The position numbers and the translations under genes are program-made. From contig CAZLBV010000174.1 of assembly GCA_964557845.1 (NCBI GenBank), positions 1-5,376 on the forward strand: 5,376 bases of DNA. Direction: 5' to 3'. The notes under the pieces were generated by a model. That model saw nothing but the letters and a program-made list of their open reading frames with translations. It was not told where the DNA came from and ran no database searches. Of the stretch, positions 1-4,568 are shown piece by piece. The first letter of the stretch is position 1. The number at the start of each line of letters is the position of its first letter. Source of the DNA: CAZLBV01 sp964557845 (GTDB lineage: Bacteria > Acidobacteriota > Aminicenantia > Aminicenantales > Aminicenantaceae).

Positions 1-93
1 CTGCTCATCTTCAGTCTTGGTCAGGGGCGCCCCACATTCACCACAGAATTTCTGTGAATCAGGATTATCAGCAGAACAATTAGGACATTTCAT
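1..93 (-). CDS. Zinc-ribbon domain protein, N-terminal fragment
   Basis: The minus strand reads an ATG at 93-91 followed by 31 open codons that run off the left edge of the window, so only the N-terminus is present. The peptide begins MKCPNCSADNPDSQKFCGEC and continues GAPL. This is a classic zinc ribbon with two CxxC knuckles (Cys3/Cys6 and Cys17/Cys20), expected to bind one Zn2+. An acidic, polar stretch (TKTEDEQ) follows. In bacteria such ribbons often head longer proteins with a membrane segment, TPR, kinase or cyclase domain, so the function of the whole protein cannot be read here. The start is supported by GGGGAG (minus strand, 106-101), 7 nt upstream. The gene is divergent from the hydrogenase operon and probably not part of it. 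Confidence 0.8.
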   Translation of the reverse strand, partial: MKCPNCSADNPDSQKFCGECGAPLTKTEDEQ

Positions 94-118
94 TTTCTAT
101 CTCCCCGCGAGCAAAAAT

Positions 119-148
119 AGAATATCTGGTCTAACGGGGATATGTCAA
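119..148 (-). promoter_or_regulatory. Candidate sigma70-type promoter for the zinc-ribbon gene
   Basis: On the minus strand there is an exact TTGACA (148-143), an 18-nt spacer, and TATTCT (124-119, 4 of 6 matches to TATAAT). The predicted start of transcription, near 112, would leave a leader of about 20 nt carrying the GGGGAG ribosome binding site. The placement fits the gene well, but the call rests on motif matching alone. Confidence 0.45.
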
Positions 149-177
149 TATTACTTTGCTAAATAATTTATTTTTAC

Positions 178-206
178 TTGACATTTATTTATTTAAATAT
201 TTAAAT
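178..206 (+). promoter_or_regulatory. Candidate sigma70-type promoter of the hydrogenase operon
   Basis: An exact TTGACA (178-183) is followed after 17 nt by TTAAAT (201-206, 4 of 6 matches to TATAAT). Transcription would start near 213, leaving a leader of about 160 nt before the arsR start codon. The -10 box is weak and lies in very AT-rich DNA, where chance matches are frequent. The exact -35 box and correct spacing are the main support. The box sits back to back with the divergent promoter, 29 nt away, and its spacer and -10 box lie inside a long palindrome. Confidence 0.45.
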
Positions 207-214
207 AAACAAAT
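183..214. promoter_or_regulatory. Near-perfect 32-bp palindrome, candidate ArsR operator
   Basis: Fifteen of the sixteen symmetric base pairs between 183 and 214 match; the only break is A187 against C210. The inner 22 bp (188-209) form a perfect palindrome containing two ATTTAAAT units, at 191-198 and 199-206. ArsR/SmtB dimers bind AT-rich inverted repeats overlapping their own promoter, and this one covers the spacer and -10 box of the candidate operon promoter. The assignment to the ArsR encoded just downstream is inferred from position and symmetry. Very low sequence complexity makes palindromes easier to get by chance. Confidence 0.45.
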
Positions 215-246
215 AAAGATGTTAACATTTAAAACCCACCATCTTG

Positions 247-266
247 TTGCTTGCATTTGCTTGCAT
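247..266 (+). repeat. Exact tandem repeat, TTGCTTGCAT x 2
   Basis: The 10-mer TTGCTTGCAT occurs twice without a gap (247-256 and 257-266) in the leader between the candidate promoter and arsR. The 10-bp period is close to one helical turn, so two proteins could bind the same DNA face, but no known factor is recognised. It could also be a small replication-slippage product. Confidence 0.7.
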
Positions 267-374
267 CAAAAATATTTTTTGGATCGTTGTTTTTATAAAC
301 ACAAAAAATATCTTTTAAATTATATAAAACGGCAATACCTTAACATTCATAAAAAAATGAAAGTGGTTCTATAA

Positions 375-656
375 ATGAAAACTGAATTTATTGATGAAAG
401 CGATCTCTTAAAAGCCATATCTCATCCAGTTCGTTTAAAAATAATCGATCTTCTGCTTTTAAGACTTCCTGTTGAAGTATGCAGTGTTAATACATTACAA
501 CAAAAATTAAACATTCCTCAACCTACAATATCCCAGCATCTCCAGATTTTGAAAAACCATGGGATTATCGAAGGAAGCAAAAGAGGGGTTCAAGTATGTT
601 ATAAAGTTGTCGATGATCGGGTGGTTAAAATTATTGAATTATTAAAACAGCAATAA
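375..656 (+). CDS. ArsR/SmtB-family winged-helix transcriptional regulator
   Basis: This 93-residue protein has the full length of a minimal ArsR-family repressor. An N-terminal helix carries the family signature LLKAISHPVRLKIIDLL (about residues 11-27). A helix-turn-helix follows, with recognition helix QPTISQHLQILKNHGII (49-65), then a beta wing (66-78) and a C-terminal dimerisation helix (80-93). The canonical arsenic-sensing ELCVCDL motif is absent; the matching region reads VEVCSVNTL. Only two cysteines are present, Cys36 before the HTH and Cys75 in the wing, so the ligand may be a thiol-reactive or redox signal, or a metal. The ATG at 375 follows a weak AAGTGG site. The stop is 1 nt from the next start, which points to co-transcription. 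As first gene of the operon it probably regulates itself and the hydrogenase genes; that is inference. Confidence 0.9.
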   Translation: MKTEFIDESDLLKAISHPVRLKIIDLLLLRLPVEVCSVNTLQQKLNIPQPTISQHLQILKNHGIIEGSKRGVQVCYKVVDDRVVKIIELLKQQ

Positions 657-657
657 T

Positions 658-1173
658 ATGAATAATCTAAATAAGACTAATGCTGTTCTTATTGGGATCG
701 GAAATAACTTGCTTACGGATGACGGCATAGGACCTTTTCTGGCAGAAAAGGTCGGTCAAAAGCTTGGTGTCCCTCATAGATCAATCACCCATCTTTCTTT
801 AGATTTATTAGATCATATTATCGAACATAACGCTGTCTTTATTTTTGATTCCTTCCGAAATCATAAAATTCCTGTGGGTGAGGTGGTCCCATTCACCTTG
901 AACGAACTGGAATATCAGCAAAATCCCACTTATTCACATGGTATTACGATTCCCATTATTTTTAATATCGGTCAGAAAATTTATTCCGGAATGCCGGAAA
1001 ATGTACTTATTTTCGGAATAAATATATCTGACAACCAGACTGTTTCAGAATCTTTTTCAGATGAGATCAGTCATAAACTTGAGGGAATCAGCAATCATTT
1101 ATTTAAAAAAATTAAAGCGATGCTGGAGGAAAAATATGAAAGAAAAGGAACGTTTAGGGTTTTTCCTATGTGA
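658..1173 (+). CDS. [NiFe]-hydrogenase maturation protease (peptidase family M52, HycI/HybD-like)
   Basis: This nickel-dependent endopeptidase family removes the C-terminal extension of the hydrogenase large subunit after Ni-Fe cofactor insertion, allowing the active site to close. The 171-residue protein is of normal length and starts with the family signature VLIGIGNNLLTDDGIGP (residues 10-26). The three expected nickel-contacting positions appear to be Asp22 (the second D of LLTDDG), Asp64 (FIFDSF) and His94 (YSHGI). It has no signal peptide or membrane segment and should be cytoplasmic. Its likely substrate is the MvhA encoded five genes into the operon, whose C-terminus is outside the window. 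The start lies 1 nt after the arsR stop, with no clear ribosome binding site, so translation is probably coupled. Its last 38 nt overlap hdrA in another frame, giving a basic tail (KYERKGTFRVFPM). The exact subfamily (HycI, HyaD or FrcD-like) cannot be settled by eye. Confidence 0.88.
   Translation: MNNLNKTNAVLIGIGNNLLTDDGIGPFLAEKVGQKLGVPHRSITHLSLDLLDHIIEHNAVFIFDSFRNHKIPVGEVVPFTLNELEYQQNPTYSHGITIPIIFNIGQKIYSGMPENVLIFGINISDNQTVSESFSDEISHKLEGISNHLFKKIKAMLEEKYERKGTFRVFPM
1125..1130 (+). promoter_or_regulatory. Ribosome binding site fixing the hdrA start
   Basis: GGAGGA lies 5 nt before the ATG at 1136, inside the protease coding region. It decides between that ATG and the longer open frame beginning at 1061, whose extra 25 residues have no resemblance to HdrA and duplicate the protease's DNA. 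Confidence 0.8.
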
Positions 1174-3082
1174 GTGCAGTAAGAATATTTCCGGCACAGT
1201 TGACGTCCATAAAATTAAGGACGAACTACTGAAACTGCCCGATGTAGTTACTGCAGAGGTAACTAATCTATACTGTTCTGCCGAAGGAAAAACCGAGATT
1301 ATTCAAAGCATTAAGAAAAATAATCTCACCAAAATCGTTATCGGTGGATGTTCTGTAAAACAGCATGAAAACACTTTCATGAAAGTTTTAGGAGAGGCGG
1401 GCTTAAATCCCTATTTCATGCAGATGGTCAACATCCGTGAACATGTTGCCTGGGTAACTGACGACAAAGAAAAAGCTACATCTAAAGCCATGACACTGCT
1501 GAAAGCAGCGTATAATCGAGTCTATTTCCATGATGCCTTTGAAAAAAAAGAAATCGATGCTAACGCAGATGTTCTGGTAGTGGGTGGCGGCTTAGCCGGC
1601 TGCGAGGCAGCTCTCAATCTTGCATCAGAAGAGCGGAAAGTGTACTTGGTAGAAACTAATCCCAGCCTGGGAGGTCAGGCAACCAAATATGAAAGTTCTT
1701 TTCCCGATCTTGAGTGCTGTTCTTGTATGATCTTACCTAAACTCCAGGAAGTAGTGGAAAATCCCTACATTGAACTCCTTACATATAGTGAAGTGGAAGA
1801 TGTGGTGGGGTTTTTCGGGAATTTTACCGCCACGATCAATAAAAAAGCCAAATATGTTATTCAGGATAAGTGTATTGGCTGTAATGAATGTTTAGCCCCT
1901 TGTCCGGTCGAAGTTCCCAATGAGTATGATAATTTTCTGGGAAAAAGAAAAGCTATCCATTTTCAGGTGGTGGGTGCTACTCCCTATATTCCGGTTATTG
2001 ATAAAGAGACCTGCCTCCGGTTTAAAGGAGAAGAGTGTACTAAATGCCGGGATGCCTGTTTATTTGATGCTATAAACTATGATGATCAGGATGAAAAAAT
2101 CGAAGTCCCTATAGGATCAATTGTTTTGGCTACGGGATTTGAATCATTTGATCCCGCCTTGATTCCTAACCTGAATTTCTCATCCGGAACTGAAATCTAT
2201 ACGGCTCTTCAGTTTGAGAGGTTGATTTCTAATACAGGACCAACCTCTGGGCAATTGGTTAAAAGTGACGGCAGCAAACCAAAATCTCTGGTCATGGTGC
2301 ATTGTGTAGGCAGCCGTGATAAGCGTTATAAAAATTATTGTTCCAATGTCTGCTGTTCATCCCTGCTAAAAATGAGTTCTCAGATCCTGGAAGAGAAAAT
2401 GTCTGAAGGAATTGAGATCACTCATATTTATCGAGATATGACCATCGGTTCTACGGGTATGGAAAATATGTATGAAAAGCTTAAAGAGGAAGGAGTCTGT
2501 TTTATCAAGATTCCAAATCCAAATGATATCAGCCTGAATCAACAGAATGGTAAAGTCCAAATTACTATACCTGAACAGACCATTTCTGCAGATATGGTTG
2601 TCCTGGCCACGGCCATGGTCCCTAACAAAAAAGCAGATAAGTTGATTGATATGCTGATGCTGAGCAAGGATGAACATGGATTTGTTTTGCCCACCCACAG
2701 AAAAATAAATGCAGTATCTACTCCTCTTGAAGGAGTGTTTGTCATTGGAAGTGCTAATTATCCTAAAGATATTGCTCATTCGATCATTGATGGGGCCGGA
2801 GCTGCGGGAAAAATAACTTCTGAACTTAAGCCCGGCAAAAAACTTGAAATAGAAACGCTGGTTTCGATCATCGATGAGGAACAATGTTCAGGTTGTAAAA
2901 CCTGTATATCCATATGTCCCTATAAGGCTATCGGTTATGACAGCGAAAAAGGCATCTCGGCTATTAATGAGGTTCTTTGCAGAGGCTGCGGGACCTGTGT
3001 AGTTGCCTGTCCTTCTAATGCCATAACCGCACGTCATTTTGAAGATAATACTATTTTGGCTGAATTAGGAGGATTGTTATGA
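1136..3082 (+). CDS. hdrA: HdrA-like FAD and iron-sulfur subunit (heterodisulfide reductase subunit A family)
   Basis: HdrA is the flavin hub that receives electrons from MvhD and can bifurcate them between ferredoxin and a second acceptor. The 648-residue protein matches the family's usual size of about 650. Its N-terminal cluster domain has Cys12, Cys14, Cys47 (NLYCSAEG) and Cys72 (GGCSVKQHE). A thioredoxin-reductase-like FAD domain follows, with GGGLAG at 150-155, ET-NPSLGGQA at 173-182 and the HdrA-specific ECCSC at 193-197. An inserted ferredoxin domain has Cys246/249/252/256 and Cys293/301/304/308. The second FAD half carries CVGSRD (390-395) and CSNVCC (402-407). A C-terminal two-cluster ferredoxin has Cys584/587/590/594 and Cys615/618/621/625. 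There are no membrane segments, so it is cytoplasmic. The start at 1136 has GGAGGA 5 nt upstream and overlaps the protease gene by 38 nt; its stop overlaps mvhD as ATGA. No HdrB or HdrC partner is in view, so the second acceptor is unknown. Confidence 0.93.
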   Translation: MKEKERLGFFLCECSKNISGTVDVHKIKDELLKLPDVVTAEVTNLYCSAEGKTEIIQSIKKNNLTKIVIGGCSVKQHENTFMKVLGEAGLNPYFMQMVNIREHVAWVTDDKEKATSKAMTLLKAAYNRVYFHDAFEKKEIDANADVLVVGGGLAGCEAALNLASEERKVYLVETNPSLGGQATKYESSFPDLECCSCMILPKLQEVVENPYIELLTYSEVEDVVGFFGNFTATINKKAKYVIQDKCIGCNECLAPCPVEVPNEYDNFLGKRKAIHFQVVGATPYIPVIDKETCLRFKGEECTKCRDACLFDAINYDDQDEKIEVPIGSIVLATGFESFDPALIPNLNFSSGTEIYTALQFERLISNTGPTSGQLVKSDGSKPKSLVMVHCVGSRDKRYKNYCSNVCCSSLLKMSSQILEEKMSEGIEITHIYRDMTIGSTGMENMYEKLKEEGVCFIKIPNPNDISLNQQNGKVQITIPEQTISADMVVLATAMVPNKKADKLIDMLMLSKDEHGFVLPTHRKINAVSTPLEGVFVIGSANYPKDIAHSIIDGAGAAGKITSELKPGKKLEIETLVSIIDEEQCSGCKTCISICPYKAIGYDSEKGISAINEVLCRGCGTCVVACPSNAITARHFEDNTILAELGGLL

Positions 3083-3525
3083 CAGGAACAGAATTTGAAC
3101 CAAAAATCATCGCATTTGTCTGTAATTGGTGTTCTTATGGTGGAGCTGATATTGCAGGAAGCAAGAGACTTCAGGTTCCTTCCAACATCAAACTGGTCCG
3201 GGTTATGTGTTCAGGACGTGTCGATCCTGATTTCGTATTAGAAGCTTTTCGAAATGGCGCTGATGGAGTCATGATCTTGGGATGCCATCCCAATGACTGC
3301 CATTATATCGAAGGCAATTACAATGCACTAAAACGATACAATATGCTTAAGCCTCTGCTTGATCAATTTAATATTGAACAAGACCGTCTTTATCTCGATT
3401 GGGTCTCGGCTTCTGAAGGCGAAAAATTCGCACGCGTTACCAAAGAGGTAAATGAAAGGATCACCCGTCTGGGACCTTTAAACTGGAACAAAGTCATGGA
3501 TACCTATCAAAATAGGGAGGTATAG
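3079..3525 (+). CDS. mvhD: MvhD / FlpD family [2Fe-2S] electron-transfer subunit
   Basis: MvhD links the hydrogenase (MvhAG) to HdrA through a [2Fe-2S] cluster. The 148-residue length is typical of the stand-alone family. Family blocks are clear: FVCNWCSYGGAD (13-24), VMCSGRVDP (42-50) and MILGCHPNDCHYIEGN (65-80). They supply five cysteines (15, 18, 44, 69 and 74), enough for the cluster. The C-terminal half is a helical region with the family's WVSASEGEKF motif (108-117). A strong AGGAGGA (3067-3073) lies 5 nt before the ATG, and the ATG overlaps the hdrA stop in an ATGA junction, so the two partners are probably made in coupled amounts. The mvhG start follows 3 nt after the stop. Some methanogen homologues use selenocysteine; here all positions are ordinary cysteine codons. 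Confidence 0.93.
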   Translation: MTGTEFEPKIIAFVCNWCSYGGADIAGSKRLQVPSNIKLVRVMCSGRVDPDFVLEAFRNGADGVMILGCHPNDCHYIEGNYNALKRYNMLKPLLDQFNIEQDRLYLDWVSASEGEKFARVTKEVNERITRLGPLNWNKVMDTYQNREV

Positions 3526-3528
3526 ACA

Positions 3529-4503
3529 ATGAGTGATAAACCTAAAATAGGAATATACTGGTGCTCAAGCTGCGGAGGCTGTGAAGAAGCCGTCGTGGAT
3601 TTGAATGAGTTCATACTGGATGTGGTAGCAGCTGTGGACATTGTGTTCTGGCCGGTCGCCATGGACTTCAAATACGAAGATGTCAGAAATCTTAAGGACA
3701 AAGAGATGCTGGCATCATTCATTAATGGAAGCATCCGCCTTTCTGAACAGGAAGAGATAGTCAAACTGCTTCGAAAAAAATCTCAGCTAGTATTTGCATT
3801 TGGAAGCTGCGCTGTCATGGGAGGGGTACCTGGCCTTGCCAATATGACCAACCGGGAAGGAGTTTTCAGAAGAGTCTACCAAGAGATAGAATCCAATGAT
3901 AATCCGGAGAAAATCGTTCCCCAGAATAAATATTCCTTAGAAGGCAAATATGACATGGAGCTCCCCGAATTTTTTAATTCTGTTTATCCGCTGGATCAGG
4001 TCATCGAAGTGGATTATTACATTCCAGGCTGCGCTCCTTCTCCTGACACGATAAAAGATGCATTAACTGCTATTCTGGAAGGTAAGCTTCCGGAAAAGGG
4101 AAGTGTTCTCAGCCCAACTAAAGCCCTGTGTGATACCTGTCCCAGGAAAGATACTAAACCGGATAGAATAGAGATCGAGAAATTCGTGGAGCCGCATAAG
4201 TATGATAAATTAGACGATGGCAGATGTTTTCTCGAGGCTGGGGTCATCTGTTTGGGACCGGCAACAAGAGGAGGGTGCGGTGAACGCTGTATCAATGCCA
4301 ACATGCCCTGCCGCGGATGTTACGGTCCCCCCAATGAAGTCAAAGACCAAGGGTTGGCAATGCTGAATGCCTTAGCGTCAATTATTAAGACTAAAGAAGC
4401 AGCAGGGATACAGAAAGTCATTGAAACTCTACCCGATTTAATCGGTCCGCTCTACATGTATGGATTACCCAGCTCGATACTGTTCCGCAAAAGAATTGAT
4501 TAA
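3529..4503 (+). CDS. mvhG: Group 3c [NiFe] hydrogenase small subunit (MvhG)
   Basis: The small subunit carries the iron-sulfur relay from the Ni-Fe site in MvhA to MvhD. The 324-residue protein has the proximal-cluster motifs WCSSCGGCEEAVVD (11-24), FGSCAVMGG (91-99, Cys94) and YIPGCAPSP (164-172, Cys168). Cysteines for the two further clusters follow: LCDTCPR (200-206), GRCFLEAGVICLGP (231-244), GGCGERC (248-254) and MPCRGCYGPP (259-268). There is no twin-arginine signal at the N-terminus and no C-terminal anchor, which marks a soluble cytoplasmic enzyme like other group 3 hydrogenases rather than an exported uptake enzyme. AGGGAGG (3514-3520) lies 8 nt before the ATG. The gene starts 3 nt after mvhD and is followed by a 65-nt gap to mvhA. 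The order hdrA-mvhD-mvhG-mvhA supports the Mvh assignment over the F420-reducing Frh/Vhu relatives. Confidence 0.93.
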   Translation: MSDKPKIGIYWCSSCGGCEEAVVDLNEFILDVVAAVDIVFWPVAMDFKYEDVRNLKDKEMLASFINGSIRLSEQEEIVKLLRKKSQLVFAFGSCAVMGGVPGLANMTNREGVFRRVYQEIESNDNPEKIVPQNKYSLEGKYDMELPEFFNSVYPLDQVIEVDYYIPGCAPSPDTIKDALTAILEGKLPEKGSVLSPTKALCDTCPRKDTKPDRIEIEKFVEPHKYDKLDDGRCFLEAGVICLGPATRGGCGERCINANMPCRGCYGPPNEVKDQGLAMLNALASIIKTKEAAGIQKVIETLPDLIGPLYMYGLPSSILFRKRID

Positions 4504-4557
4504 CTCAAGGAAAAGAACAATGACATTTAAACATTTTAAAGAACGAGCAAATCATAT

Positions 4558-4562
4558 GGAGG
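4558..4562 (+). promoter_or_regulatory. Ribosome binding site fixing the GTG start of mvhA
   Basis: GGAGG lies 6 nt before GTG at 4569. The mvhA frame is open upstream only back to the TGA at 4521-4523, and no in-frame ATG occurs between that stop and the conserved N-terminal motif, so the GTG is the best start. Confidence 0.8.
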
Positions 4563-4568
4563 GAAAAA

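Noticed and set aside
102..140. Inverted repeat TCCCCG (102-107) / CGGGGA (135-140) near the zinc-ribbon start
   Set aside because: Arms are only 6 bp with a 27-nt gap, one arm simply overlaps the GGGGAG ribosome binding site, and the other lies upstream of the predicted transcript start, so no RNA hairpin would form. Probably chance.
265..284. Imperfect inverted repeat just after the tandem repeat, centred on an A/T run
   Set aside because: Several mismatches occur in 20 bp of very AT-rich sequence, so it is much weaker than the 183-214 palindrome and not convincing as a second operator.
156..374. 72-codon open frame upstream of arsR
   Set aside because: It begins upstream of the candidate promoter, has no ribosome binding site, is composed of AT-rich codons (many Lys, Leu, Tyr, Phe) and resembles no family. 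It spans the palindrome and repeat and is best read as non-coding leader.
1061..1135. 25-residue N-terminal extension of HdrA from the ATG at 1061
   Set aside because: The extension has no resemblance to HdrA, overlaps the protease gene, and has no Shine-Dalgarno site, whereas GGAGGA precedes the ATG at 1136 at ideal spacing.
2366..2884. 172-codon minus-strand open frame opposite hdrA
   Set aside because: It is the antisense shadow of a conserved HdrA region, with no ribosome binding site and no recognisable domain.
4017..4304. Minus-strand open frame opposite mvhG, and similar ones at 2539-2745, 3507-3764 and 4898-5116
   Set aside because: All lie opposite strongly conserved hydrogenase or HdrA coding sequence and have low-complexity translations without family motifs.
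4504..4568. Possible terminator between mvhG and mvhA
   Set aside because: No GC-rich stem followed by a T-run is present; the gap holds only A-rich sequence, the micro-ORF candidate and the mvhA ribosome binding site.
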